A DNA stretch of 64,000 bases from Euglena gracilis (Eukaryota > Euglenida > Euglenophyceae > Euglenales): assembly GCA_039621445.1 (NCBI GenBank), contig CP154956.1, forward strand, positions 13,536,292 to 13,600,291, given 5' to 3'. The translations under genes were made by a program, and so were the position numbers. Shown here piece by piece: positions 10,529 to 21,351 of this stretch. Each line of letters begins with the position of its first letter. Within the stretch, counting starts at the first letter, position 1. The notes beneath the pieces are model-generated. The model searched no databases. It was not told where the DNA came from and saw nothing but the letters and a program-made list of their open reading frames with translations.

Positions 10529-11125
10529 ATGTCAGACCCCGAAGATGGCCCGATGGCTTCAGACCAGGGGATTTCTTAAGCCGGAGGGTACCCTACCCCC
10601 TGGGGGGGGGGTCCAGCCAGCCAGCCAGCTCAAAACCAGCCAGCAGCCCAAATTCGGGCTGGGAGCCCCCCCGGGGGGGGGTCGAGTGAAATAAAGCCGG
10701 GTCCAGCCCGGCCGGAGGCCGGGCCAGCCGGCCGCAGGCTGGCCAGCCAACTGGGCTGCCCAGGTCACCTATCCCTGCATTTTTTACCCTCACCACAGCT
10801 TCCTCCATCACAGCCCCCCAGCCTTGATCTAGCTCCATCCATCAAAATGTCGAAAATGGCAAAAAAAATTTAGAAAATTTTGTTTTTCACCGACCCAGCC
10901 CAGCCCAGCCTCCTCCAGCCCCTTCCCCCCTTCCCCCCCCCCCCCCCCGGGGGCGGGGGGGGCCCAGCCAGCCAGCTCAAATCCAGCCAGCAGCCTTTTT
11001 GCTCCAGGCTGGACCCCCCCCCCCGGGGGGTCCTTAAGAAATCCCCTGCTTCAGACTCCTCTGTGGCTTCGGAACACCCAAGGAAGAAGCCTAGGGCGAA
11101 GCATGGGGATCAGGGCGGTCCATGA
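10529..11125 (+). CDS. Short gene split by a nonconventional intron-like element
   Basis: Exon 1 is 10,529-10,561 and exon 2 is 11,054-11,125. After removal of 10,562-11,053 the frame reads MSDPEDGPMASDSSVASEHP then RKKPRAKHGDQGGP and TGA: 34 residues with an acidic N-terminus and a basic, NLS-like C-terminus. The ATG lies six bases after TTTTTTTTCCTCAG, which could be a spliced-leader or cis acceptor. The interrupting element has an 8-bp duplication CTTCAGAC on both sides. The exact join within that duplication does not change the product. A second open frame through the same exons gives a longer protein (LKCQTPKMARWLQTPLW and onward), so the choice of frame is not certain. No family is recognised. 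Confidence 0.4.
10562..11053. mobile_element. Complete CAG..CTG element acting as a candidate nonconventional intron
   Basis: The termini are perfect 16-bp inverted repeats, CAGGGGATTTCTTAAG at 10,565 and its reverse complement ending at 11,048. The flanks duplicate CTTCAGAC (10,557-10,564 and 11,049-11,056). No GT..AG pair exists at matching positions. If the intron is placed from GAC (10,562) to CTTCA (11,053), then CAG occupies +4 to +6 and CTG -8 to -6. GC-rich internal hairpins such as GGCCGGAGGCCGGGCC are present. Confidence 0.8.
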
Positions 11126-12578
11126 GGGACAGTTATTGTCAACAGGCAAGCAAATGTCCTGAATAGGGTCAGAAATTTGAAGTAATTGCAATTGAAGAAA
11201 AATGGATGGTTTCGAGTTCTGGGTCGGCAATGTTACGTGGTTGCCAGAAATTGGATTTCTGGCGTTCTCAGGCATTTGCAATTCCCCCATTTCACCTGTG
11301 CACATGGTGGGATGTGCTGGGGTGGAAGGTTTTTGGTGTTTTTAATAAAAGGATCCCCTCAACAGTGTAACAGTTCATAAGCTGTTCTCCGTTAACTGCG
11401 AATCCGGCCGCCTAAGTAAAATTAAGTGCCAATCCTCCCCGAATCCGGCGGCGGTTGCCTGGAAAACCCTCGTGTTTCCCCGGCGTGGCGGGACCGAAAA
11501 CTCTAAAAGTGGGACCTGGGTCACTCCATACGACCCCCCCCCCCCCCGGGCACTCTTGATGACCCGCTGCTGCAGCCCCATCAGCTGTTGATGCTTCAGC
11601 ACCAACCAGGCTGGCATCCATGGTATTCCCCGCATTTGGGGCGTGAGACTGGGGGGGGGGGCGACCTGGTGCCAGTTCATGGCAACCAACAGCCGGAGAG
11701 AGATAGCCCTCAAACACCCGTTACTTTGGGTGCAAGGAAGTGGTGAACCATGGTAATGGGTGGTGATAATTGAGTGGTAATGGTGAACCATTACCACTCG
11801 ATTGGTTGCATCAAAGCTGTGGGACTCACTCCCCTCAAATTATGCACAAAAACTGGTGTGTTTTACGTTTTTCAAGGGGAAAATGATGGATAAAACCAGA
11901 AAAGGGACTCCGGCCGACACATCCCGGGTATTTCAGGTGCCAAATTTTGTCTTCTTGTAACGCAGTGCTGTTGCAGAAAAGTAGAAAAGTGTCCAACAGT
12001 CACAGGTCCTTGCACATCATCAATTCATTACGCTTATCTGCCAAACGGATGAGGCCAAAACAACAGGCCGTGTGGGCTGGGGAACAGCAGTACAAATGTA
12101 CACACGTAAGGCAGGCAAATTTTGGCCAGTCAGATACCGCGTTCCAGTGAACATTACACACTACCTCTCTAATGCCAGAAACTGGCAACCAATCCGGTGT
12201 TCACAACCGCTTCTGCATTGACTGGCTTTATGCGGGGTTTCAGACATGCCATTATTTGTTTGGTGCAAGAAAATTTTTTCTCAGGGAGAATTTTTTAAGG
12301 TTTTTTAAGGTCATCACAGGGAAGAAAAACTTCCCCGGGGTGATTTTTTAAGGTTTTTTAAGCTTTTTTACGGTTTTAAGGCGCCTTTTTTTTTTAAGGC
12401 GCCTTAAAAAATAATGCCTGCCCCCGGTCTGGGCTTGCTGGGCAGGGGATGTGTACGACCCCCCCCCCCCCGGTCAGCGTTGCAGGAACCTGGTTGGTGG
12501 GCAAGTGGGGGGGGGGGGGGGGGACCTTTGACCCAAGGGCCGCCGGGCTGCCTGTCCCCCTCTTCCGTCCCTCGCCAG
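11126..12578. other. No supported gene; short-repeat DNA
   Basis: It contains a small hairpin of TGGTAATGGTGAACCATTACCA type near 11,776-11,801 and runs of TTTTTTAAGG. A minus-strand frame at 11,412-11,797 is open in two registers, with no splice or start evidence to choose between them. Confidence 0.4.
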
Positions 12579-12663
12579 GGCAGACCTCGCCTCCGTCCCC
12601 CTCGTGCTGCTCCCCAACGTCCGGGACCCGCAGTATGACATCAGCCACGCGCAGGGCGGCTGA
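12579..12663 (+). CDS. Candidate terminal exon ending LLPNVRDPQYD..HAQGG
   Basis: The acceptor CCTCTTCCGTCCCTCGCCAG precedes one base and then 27 codons: ADLASVPLVLLPNVRDPQYD and ISHAQGG before TGA. Codon third positions are mostly C or G, and the stretch looks strongly coding despite its shortness. It enters in phase 2 (one leading base). The upstream exon was not identified and no family is recognised. Confidence 0.45.
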
Positions 12664-12867
12664 TGTGGCCCTGCAACCCAAATGGGTCGAGCCCGACGTT
12701 CATGACTCAATCCAGCCTGGAAACTCCGTGGGAGGTAATAATAATAATGTGTGAATTATGAGCAATGCTCGGATGCCTTTAGTCAAGCGGCTAGTTCAAG
12801 TTGCTTTTGGCTGTGGCTACGGTGTCAGCAGATCACTTTGTTTTTGCATGTGCTGCACTTCACTCAC

Positions 12868-13335
<468 letters not shown>

Positions 13336-13435
13336 CGTGTGTTCCCAATGCGCCCGACAAATGCGTTCCCGATGCCGTTTATGACCACACTTCCCACCTG
13401 GCCCTAAATGACCACCCTGGCCCCATCATGCCCAG

Positions 13436-13514
13436 CACGGTGTCCGTCCCGGTGGTGGTCCAGGTCCGGTCCGCCCGGCCGACAGTGCGTGCCATTGCCC
13501 CGGGATCAGATTGA
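13436..13514 (+). CDS. Candidate terminal exon with a valine-rich strand
   Basis: The acceptor GGCCCCATCATGCCCAG precedes one base and then TVSVPVVVQVRSARPTVRAI and APGSD before TGA. The frame is also open upstream to about 13,340 without an AG. GC-rich codon use supports coding. No partner exon or family was recognised. Confidence 0.35.
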
Positions 13515-13519
13515 AAACT

Positions 13520-14300
13520 GTTTCAAAGCTGGAAGTCAAAACAAATGTTGGGAATACATGCATCCCCCTGCTCACCCTGGCGGGGCCCTTAACCCTGGCT
13601 GTGCCTGGCAGGGGGGGGGGGGTAAGACAAAAAGATGGTTCCAGCATCCTGCCCCCCCGCCTGTTGGGCGCACCTTGCCACTGGCACCGGAAAAATGGTG
13701 TCCCAGTAGCCTGGAAGGAAGGAAAGGAGCAAAGGTGGTTCCAATTCACCTGCACCCTGCCAAACTTATTTTGGGGGGGCTAACCTGGGTGGGGTGGAAG
13801 TCGTCTTTTTGATCCCATATGTTTGTGTCTGCAAATCCAGGTGGTTTCTGAGCTCCAAAAAATGGGTGATTGTGGTCCATTTTTGGCTGGCTGCATTTGT
13901 ACATTGTTTGGAGCCCCCCCCCCCCCCCCGCCCCCAATCACACGAGGTCCCCACTTGCCAAAGGCCGCTATTGGAGTCCGGAACAAGGGCTGCATGGGAA
14001 TCCCAGAGTCCCTATGGGTGGTGGGGGGAATGGGGGCTTCCCCCCTTTTCCTTTCCCCCAGGAGTTTCAGGTGGCTTCGCTTGGTGGCTTCGGCGCTGGA
14101 GGGATTCCCCCCCTCCACTCCTGGGTGGGGGGTCGACCCCCGACCAGAATTCCCATGCATCCTGGTCAGGTCTCAGGTTTGTGCTCATGGATGTTAGCCC
14201 CACCGAAGGGCGAATCAGCAGAGCTGGTTGAAGGGAGTTGTGGTTTTTTTTTGTTTTGAGCGTGGCGTCCGGGCCGCATCTCTTCAGCAAAACAACCCGA
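13520..14300. other. Repeat-rich spacer before the U2 gene
   Basis: G/C homopolymer runs and copies of phrases such as GGTGGTGGGGGG recur elsewhere in the window. Several frames are open for 100-150 codons on both strands at once, so none is supported. Confidence 0.4.
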
Positions 14301-14304
14301 AAAC

Positions 14305-14499
14305 GGTGGTGAGCCACGCCTGCCAGTAGTGCAATAGCAGGGCGACTCGCGGCGCAGGACTCGTGCAAGCACGAGGGGAACCCTGGCCCCCGACAAGAAA
14401 TTAGTTTAATTTCTTATCCAGCAGTGCTGGACATATCAGAAATTAAGCTGATAAGAACAGATACTACACTTGATCTTAGCCAAAAGGCCGAGAAGGGTT
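14305..14499 (-). ncRNA. U2: U2 spliceosomal snRNA
   Basis: The minus strand reads CTTCTCGGCCTTTTGGCTAA, then GATCAAGTGTAGTATCTG and TTCTTATCAGCTTAATTTCT. These are the invariant U2 5' domain, including the branch-point recognition sequence GTAGTA (plus-strand 14,462-14,467) and stem-loops I and IIa. An Sm-type site (TAATTTCTTG) lies near 14,395-14,404. Stem III (CCCTCGTGCTTGCACGAG) and stem IV (CTGCTATTGCACTACTGGCAG) follow. The total length of about 195 nt is that of a full U2. The first bases (AACCC) differ from the common AUCGC start. U2 pairs with the intron branch site and with U6 in the catalytic spliceosome. A complete gene shows that conventional GT..AG splicing operates in this organism. 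Confidence 0.96.
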
Positions 14500-14773
14500 G
14501 AAATCTGGCCATCCAGACTGCACTGGTGGTAACGACCAACCCCCCGCTGCCACCTCGTTAACTTTAATACTGATCAAGTGAAATCAATGCTTGATACTTA
14601 CCCCCCCCCCCCAAATTCAAGCACCGGTGGATGTACAGCGGACCGCCACCTTTGGCGGCAAATATTGTGTGTGTATTTGGATCCTACCTCACTGATTTTG
14701 TGCTGATTTCTTTTAGAATGACCATCAAAATGGGAGGTGAGCTTGTAGTGGATAGCCACCTTGGGCGTTTGTA

Positions 14774-15151
14774 ACCCCCCCAATGATACCCCCCCCCCCC
14801 CCGAAGTCCCGGCCCGACGGGGGTATTATTTGGGGGGGTATTAGCACCCAAAAATTCTCGAAATTTTTCGAAGTCCCGTAGGACCCAAAATAGCACCCAA
14901 AACCCCCCTTTGGCGTCATTTTTTGTCTTTTCTCATGAAATTTACCATTTTTGGAGGCCAGATGATCCAGAAAAATCAATTTTTTTTTGAAATTTGTTGT
15001 CAGAGATTGTGATCTTTACCCACATTTTCAGGTCAAAATCCGGGTCGTTGGCGAGATTTTTTGGGGGGGGGTATAAACTCGGTGGCCGACGTTGGACCCC
15101 GAGGGGGGGGGTATTATTTGGGGAGGGTGGGTATTATTTGGGGGGAGGGTT
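14774..15151. mobile_element. TA-flanked C/G-capped element E7
   Basis: It is bounded by TA at 14,772-14,773 and 15,152-15,153, with ACCCCCCCAATGATACCCC at the left and GGTATTATTTGGGG repeats then GGGTT at the right. The internal sequence (TTCGAAGTCCCGTAGGACCC, CTCATGAAATTTACCATTTT, GGTCAAAATCCGGGTCGT) is shared with element E4 at 39,144-39,518, which defines a family. Confidence 0.75.
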
Positions 15152-15215
15152 TACCCTGCGCTTGTAGCAGCCCCACCATTATAATCACCGGACATCCTCC
15201 CCCACTACAATGCAG

Positions 15216-15332
15216 ATGATACAGTTCCTGGGGGCCCAAACCCCTGGGCTGGTGCAACGGTTGGCCGCCGCCGTCCCGGGGGTCTCCGTCAAAGTGGACG
15301 TCTCCAAGATGTTCCCCGACCCCCGCCTGTAG
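15216..15332 (+). CDS. Candidate terminal exon or short gene, MIQFLGAQTPGLVQ..
   Basis: The frame opens at ATG right after CACTACAATGCAG and encodes 38 residues: MIQFLGAQTPGLVQRLAAAV and a tail PGVSVKVDVSKMFPDPRL, ending TAG at 15,330-15,332. G/C-ending codons and an alternating hydrophobic pattern support coding. The AG immediately before the ATG could be an intron acceptor, with the ATG an internal methionine, or a spliced-leader acceptor. It sits 60 bp downstream of TA-element E7. No family is recognised. Confidence 0.45.
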   Translation: MIQFLGAQTPGLVQRLAAAVPGVSVKVDVSKMFPDPRL

Positions 15333-16366
15333 CCCCGTGGGGAGAGGGAAGGATGTGGCCGTCCATTGGCTGATAGTGGACGTGCTTGTCCAGTCGCCCC
15401 CCCCCCCCTGCGCCAAAACCCAAACATATAACACACACCTCTGAGGGTGGACGCCTTTCGTTTGGGCGGGCCCCCTTTTGGTTGGTCCTTCTCGCTCACA
15501 GGAGCCCGTCAATTACACATTTCCTTTTTGGTCCTCCCCTCCCCTGCCATTTACCAACCACCCCCCAGACGGGCAGGGTTGTATGGGAAGCTCCGCAGAC
15601 ATGAGGAAGGTGGTACGGGGGGGTCACCCTCCCCCTAGGTAAGGTGGTAGGGGGGGTCCCCCCCCCTAGTTTCGGAAGGGGGTCCCCCCCCCTCGTCCTC
15701 TGCGGAGGCAAAAAAATTTTCCCGCACTTCGCGCTGGGTATATATTTTAGGACCTCTTGAGGCTCAACATGAAATTTTGGCAAAATGGCCAAAATTGGCC
15801 GAAAAATGGCCGTAACTCGGGCTAGGTGGGGAGTTGCTGGGAAATCAAAATATTGTTAGATAGGGCACTTCAAGGGCTTCAATTAGGTATTGGACATTTC
15901 TTTGATTCCCACCATTTTTGAGAAATTTCAGAAAAATTGACCTTTTGACCCCCCCCCCAAAGCGGCCAAATTCCCCTGGACCGAAAACTGGTGTTGGGGG
16001 TGCTTCCCCCGCCCCCCGAGGCTTCGAAGGGGGGGTCCCCCCCACCCCCCCCCTCGGAGATTCCCATACAACCCTGCTGACGGGGGTTGCACCCCTGACC
16101 CCAGGGCACAAGGAATCGGCCAAACAGCCAGGGTGGTGGGGTCCACCCCCCCCCCCCCACCACGTCCTCCCATATTTCCGGGAGCACCAATTTTTCACCC
16201 CAAAATTTTTTTCCCGGCGCCTTCGGCGCTGGGTGGAAATCTGTGAAAAATGCTGTGGTGGGTGGGGGTCGACCCCCCCCTCCTGCCAGGCCTTTCCGTT
16301 CAGACCTGTCTTACTTCTCCCCGCTGGTCGGGGGCTGCAGGATCCCAGTGGGCCAGGGGGTAATTA
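15333..16366. other. G/C-run repeats, no supported gene
   Basis: The portion 16,090-16,240 repeats the phrase CAAACAGCCAGGGTGGTGGG, a C-run, and TATTTCCGGCAGCACC-like DNA ending in a GGCGCCTTCGGCGC hairpin, seen also at 525-650 and 57,885-58,010. This is a dispersed repeat outside the two duplicated copies. Confidence 0.5.
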
Positions 16367-16587
16367 AACCCCCCTGAATAGAAGCCCCTGGGGGCTAACC
16401 CCCCCCCCCCAAATAGCCTGGCGGGGTGCCAGGTTATTTGGGCCCTTTTTTTTCAGCGCTGTAAAAGGAATTTTGCCTAAAAAGGACCCCGCCAAGATAC
16501 TGGAACCATCTTTTTTGCCCCTCCCCCGCCAAGTTATTCGGCCCCCGCCAGGGGCAAGGACCCCGCCAGGTTATTTGGGGGGGGGGT
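16367..16587. mobile_element. TA-flanked C/G-capped element E8
   Basis: TA then AACCCCCCTGAATAGAAG at the left; TTATTTGGGG, a G-run, and TTA at the right. The CTGAATAGAAGCCCC phrase is shared with E5 at 39,613-40,029. Confidence 0.5.
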
Positions 16588-18124
16588 TACTCTTCGGAAC
16601 GTTGGTCGAAAACCGGGGTAATTGGGCAATGAGGCCACCATGTGCCACCCGGGGGGCATGGGCTACACTCCAGTGCCATTGGGCGGGGCCACCGTGCCTG
16701 ACCCCCAACCGCAGACCCCGCAGGCACGCCTGCACCCCCGCCCCCCCACCGCCACACAGGGGGAGTGGCCGTGGCCGGGACAACACTTCCCACCCCCGTC
16801 GCAACTGTCTCTCCCCCACCCCCTCCCACCCAGCAGTGGTGGCGCCGTGAGCCTCTCCTCCCCGGATGGATGACACCACCGCGTCAACCCTCCGTGCCCC
16901 CTTCCGCACATGGCTGCTTCCTGCGCTCTGCACGAAAGGACTGAACTTCTTTTTTTCAACGAAGTTGCAACCTTGGGGGGAATCAACAGGCAAGCAGGGG
17001 TGAGGCATTTTCAACCCCCGGACGGTCAGGTTTTGAGGTGTGCGCAGCTTTCGCAGCTCCTCCCCCCCCCCCCCCCAGCGCTTTGGGTGCTGCATTCCCC
17101 AAAATGGGCATTTTCAACGTATTTTGCCTGGGTCGGGGCCAGGGTCGAGCCAGGACCCAAAACTGACCCCTCCCCCCAGAGGCATGCACATGCGGCATGC
17201 ATCTCGTAGCATTTGAACGCTTTTTCGAAAAGCACCCGGGAAAGGACCAGGGAAGGACAAGACTTTACATTGCTTGATTCTCTGTGTTTGCTGATATTTT
17301 GTTTTGGACACATGCTACTTTTGAATTTTTTTAAACATAAACACAAGTTCCCCACCATGCATGAGTTGCTTTCTTCTGATTTTTGTCTATGCCAAACCCC
17401 TCGCCCAACTCGTGGTGTGACTCTCTCTTCTGAATCCGTGTTGCTGGATCCTTTGACTCCTTGGGGGGAACTCCTCACCAACCCGAGAGTGTGTCTTGTA
17501 GGGGAAGTGCATTGCCAGTCGGTGTGGTGTGTGTTGCCAGATAGTGTTGTGGTTTCGCCCCAGGATGGCAGGTGGGGCATCGTCAGGGGGTGACGACCCT
17601 GCCAGCCCTCGTCCCCAACCGCTCTTGTCTCTGTGGTGCGGACCATTAAAAACTGAGCTCTGCGTCATCCTCCCGAGTCATGCCCCCCCCCTCTCTCAGC
17701 GTGTTGTGTTTGTGTTTGTGTTTGTGCGCGTGCACGAGGTTCCACACTCTTTTATGTCCTTTTTTTGGCACGCACGCTTCAGTTTTGTGAACAGTTGGGA
17801 AAGGGTTGGAGTTGGGAATGGGAGGCGTGGGGACCGGCACACAGATTCACTGCCTCAGGCCCCACGTTGGCCGCCTGCAATTTCCCTGGAAAAAAAAAAC
17901 GGTAGACAACTTTTTTGCTCGGGCCATATCTCCGGACTGGCGGGGAGTTGCGGGTAACCCGACGGCTCTGGAGAAACTAGGGATCGTCCCCTAACCTATA
18001 GGCCATTTACTTTGGGGGCCCGGAAATCCAATCACATCGATAATCCTCGGGTGCCCGGACCTACCCAGGGGGGGGGGGGGCAGGGGGTCCAACCCCCCCG
18101 TCGCCGCCCCGTCTCACCCCACAG
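16588..18124. other. Spacer with overlapping open frames, no supported gene
   Basis: Proline-rich (16,622-16,873, plus) and mixed (17,213-17,593, plus) frames are open, but so are opposing frames, and no start or splice signal favours one. TG-rich and T-rich tracts are present. Confidence 0.35.
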
Positions 18125-18325
18125 GTCGGTCGCTCTCTTTGCATCGGGCCCAGCACCTGCCCTGCCCAAGAGCCTATGGACAGGGCCGAGCGACGGCGTT
18201 CATCAGTTTGGAACCTGTTTGAAATCAATCGGGGAATGGGCCTCCCTGCCCAACAGAAGTTTTGGGCTGGAATTCCTAACGCCAGAAAATCCAACAGCCT
18301 TCCCGCGATAAAAATATATTTTTGA
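18125..18325 (+). CDS. Candidate terminal exon, frame uncertain
   Basis: A good acceptor (CGTCTCACCCCACAG) precedes 66 open codons in phase 0: VGRSLCIGPSTCPAQEPMDR and onward to LPAIKIYF, then TGA. The phase 2 frame is open for about the same distance (SVALFASGPAPALPKSLWTG), and a minus-strand frame is also open. The splice signal is the main support. Confidence 0.25.
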   Translation, partial: VGRSLCIGPSTCPAQEPMDRAERRRSSVWNLFEINRGMGLPAQQKFWAGIPNARKSNSLPAIKIYF

Positions 18326-18643
18326 AGAATATTCTGATATTCCTGAAACTCTGATTGGCCTATTTCGGTGCAAGCGCCGGAAAAAAAAACTTCACCCCAA
18401 ATTGAACCCCCCAAAAGTGGGTCCCTGGGACCCCCTGGGTGGGTGGGGCCCCCCACGGTCTTGATGAACATCGCTGATATGATTGAATGTAATAACATAT
18501 GATAGATAATAAAACATGTATTTTTTTCTCCAAAATTAAAAGCAACGATGCAATGCAAAAAAAATTACCGCACAAAATTGAAAAAAGGAAAATCAGAAAC
18601 CGACAAATCAGCCATTCATTCAAATTCGGAATTTTTCTTGGGG

Positions 18644-18943
18644 ATGGCATTTTTCATGACCAGCTCTTTCGATGCGAGCAACAGCGACATCTCCGGTGCG
18701 GGGGCCCTTTCCCCGCCCAACCCCTCCACCCTGGCCCCGCGGTTCCCCAAGAAGGGCAGCGGCCGGGCGGCCGCCGGCCCCGGCGGCGCCGGCGGCGACC
18801 GCCCCGGCCGGGACCGTGGCGGGGGGAAGGGGAAGGGGAAGGGGAAGGGGTGGCGGGGCGGGGGCAAAGGGGCCAGGCTGCTGCCGGGGGTCGGAGCCCC
18901 CTGCCAAAACGAAGTCGTTCAGTTCCTTTGCAACAAGGGAAAT
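18644..18943 (+). CDS. Candidate glycine/arginine/lysine-rich coding segment
   Basis: From ATG at 18,644 the frame encodes MAFFMTSSFDASNSDISGAG, a proline-rich linker, then PGGAGGDRPGRDRGGGKGKG and KGWRGGGKG, ending near APCQNEVVQFLCN before a tRNA-like sequence on the other strand. Third positions are almost all G or C. RGG and GK repeats are common in RNA-binding proteins. An alternative entry is the acceptor TTTTTCATGACCAG at 18,663. The downstream end is not resolved. Confidence 0.35.
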
Positions 18944-19015
18944 CATACACGGTGGGACTGGAACCCACGACCTCACGCTTGCGAAGTGCGTGCTCTACCA
19001 CTGTGCTACAGGTAC
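18944..19015 (-). tRNA. tRNA-Ala(CGC)-like sequence, probably a pseudogene or SINE head
   Basis: The minus strand has box A (TAGCACAGTGG) and box B (GGTTCCAGTCC), a T arm GTGGG-TTCCAGT-CCCAC, and an anticodon loop TTCGCAA giving anticodon CGC. There are mismatches in the D stem (A-A), the anticodon stem (A-C) and the acceptor stem (C-T). No T-run terminator follows closely. It is likely tRNA-derived; functional status is doubtful. Confidence 0.55.
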
Positions 19016-19634
19016 GACTGACTGAAAAGAAGATCTTTGATGAAGAGCCTTTCAGCACATTTGGTTTCCGAGACATTGGAATTTTTTTTACGGAGCCGCA
19101 TGCGGGTTTATTGGATGCATATGGCGGGTGTTGCATGCGTGGATGCGTGGTGTATGGTGCATCCCCCTCTGCTGTCCTCTGACATGGCTGGTCCATGACA
19201 CATCCCCTGTGTCAACCGCACTTTTCCCGCACCCAAAATGCCATTTTCTTTGTGGTACAGTACACATGACACGGCGTGTTCATGACCCCCCCCCCCCCAT
19301 GGCAACTGCACTTTCCCCGTATTTTAGCGTGTCAAGGACAAGGGGGGGGGAATGTGTGTTCACGGTTTGGGTGTGTGTGGGTGGGTGGGTGGGGGGGTGC
19401 TGTTTGACAGCTTCAGAGGTTCAGGAGGCATGCACACTGCTCTTTTTTTTGGGGCAAGTGTTTTGGATCCCACAGTCTCCTTAAGTTCTTTCAGCGTTAT
19501 CGACCGCCCCCCCCCCCCCCCACCACCCCGTGTTGTCTCATATCTTGGCTGGAGCAAACTCGCCTGCCCACCCCATGTGTATGAGCAGGGAGAGGGTTCG
19601 AGAACTCCGGAAGGAGCCTGTGGAGGAAAGGGAA

Positions 19635-19647
19635 NNNNNNNNNNNNN
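19635..19647. other. Assembly gap (13 N)
   Basis: Thirteen undetermined bases; features across this point cannot be read. Confidence 1.
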
Positions 19648-20733
19648 AGCGGGGCTCGGCGCCTGGCTGTTGTGCCTCGTGGTGGAACGGTCCAAGAAGT
19701 GCCTCGCACAGCCCTGCAGCATGTCGTCTGTATGTTGCCCCCCGCAAGTTCCATTGTTCATCTTGGAATTTCCAGATGAACAGTTTATGTTGCTTTTACT
19801 CTCACCTTCGTTCATTTTTTGTAATTGTTTGTTCCTTTTTTGAATTTGTTTATTCCTTTTTTAATTTAATTTAATTAGTTGAATTATTTCTGTGGCATTA
19901 ACCATCAAAGGGTAACGTGACATAACGTAAAATACAATATGCATATGTCGCTTCAGCCGAAATGGCCATCCCCCTGGGGCCACCACGTGGGGGGGGGTCA
20001 GTTCAGATTTATGACCCGAGGCGGGTGTGGTTACACCCCTTGGACCCCCATTGGGGGCTTTTCCAGCCAGCCTTGGAGGCTTAACTCGGAGGACTCCTTG
20101 GGGTGTGGGGTGGGGGTAGGCGGGTGGGTGGGTCCGAGCCAGACCCCTCCCCCTGGCCTAGCCCGCGTTGTCTGCCCACCTTTTTTCGACGTTTTTTTTT
20201 CACGGAAAAGGTCACGGGGACCCGTAACCTTTTGCTCCAAAATTATCCAGGAAGATTTCTGGGTTGGTTTCCACCTCGATAAAAACGGCCCCGTTGACCC
20301 CGTTTTGGGCAGTTTAGGCGTTTTGCTGTATCAGAAATTATTGGACCTTTTGGTTCGATTCCGCTGTTGTTCACATTTTTTTCCCCGGGAATTTTCTTAT
20401 TTTTGGCACTGGCCGAAATCAACTGCTACCCCCCAGCAGAGGCTCTTTCCGAAATATTGTGTTTGTCTCTGAAAAGGCCCCATATTTCCAGAACAGCGGT
20501 TGCCTGGCCAAATGCCTGCAAAACCCGTAAACACCGTTTTCCTGATTTGGCCTTTTGAGCCCCTTTTGCAACAGTGAGACCCCTTGCTCCTCCTGGGCAG
20601 GGTGTGAGTGTATAACTTGCAAAAAGAAGTTTTACGGGAAACCGTGAAGTGAATGATGTTTACGGTTTTCCGTAAACTTTGTTTGAAGTATGAAAATAAG
20701 CCGTGTTAACGAGGGGGTGGAGGGCTCTTTGTC

Positions 20734-21351
20734 TTGGTTCCCCTGACAGCTGCCAAGCAGCTGGACCCCCCCCCCCCCAGTGCTCTCTCTCCCGCCAGCC
20801 AGGGGGATACCTTTGCTGTGAAGGTGCCCTGGGGGAATTTATGTCATTTCCACAACTCAGCTCCTGGGAGGAGAGTCAACAGCAGACGCCAGAATGCCCC
20901 GTATTTTTCTACCGGGCCCCAAGCTGTTTTGAAACGCATTTTCCGAGTCCACCTAAAATGCCAGATAGGGGGTCTCCCAGCAGAGGGGGGAAGGGCACAT
21001 TCAGTCAGGAACGTGTTTTTGGTGAGAGGGTTCCGACTCACCACCCATTCTGTGGATGGATCACTGCCCAGTGCCACCATGCCAATCCACTTGATGCGAC
21101 CTATTTTGGGCTCTCCTGATGAGGACCAAAACGTCTGCTGCGTTCAGGACCTGTGGAGTGGGAGGGGGCATCCCATCGGATCTCACCCCTTCAGCCTGCT
21201 TGACCAGGAGAGCAACGGTTCCCCTCCTTCACGGTTAACCGTAAACGACACGCAAAGTGATTGTTTACGTGAAACCGTAAACAATGCTCGGTTGAAGAAA
21301 TTGTTACGTGAAACCGTAAACATCTGGATATCGGTGTTTTTGCATTTGTGA
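20734..21351 (+). CDS. 205-codon open frame, unknown product
   Basis: The frame is open for 205 codons. It reads QGDTFAVKVPWGNLCHFHNS near residue 23, then VLKRIFRVHLKCQIGGLP and VRNVFLVRGFRLTTHSVDGS. Its last 40 codons cross two palindromes (GTAAACGACACG..CGTGAAACCGTAAAC), which argues against all of it being protein. An overlapping frame at 20,703-21,119 is also open. It lies in the block with inverted ends. No domain is recognised. Confidence 0.2.
   Translation: MVPLTAAKQLDPPPPSALSPASQGDTFAVKVPWGNLCHFHNSAPGRRVNSRRQNAPYFSTGPQAVLKRIFRVHLKCQIGGLPAEGGRAHSVRNVFLVRGFRLTTHSVDGSLPSATMPIHLMRPILGSPDEDQNVCCVQDLWSGRGHPIGSHPFSLLDQESNGSPPSRLTVNDTQSDCLRETVNNARLKKLLRETVNIWISVFLHL

Noticed and set aside
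19590-19612. GGGTTCGAGAACTCC as a tRNA T arm
   Set aside because: The stem does not pair, no box A was found, and the gap at 19,635 interrupts the context.
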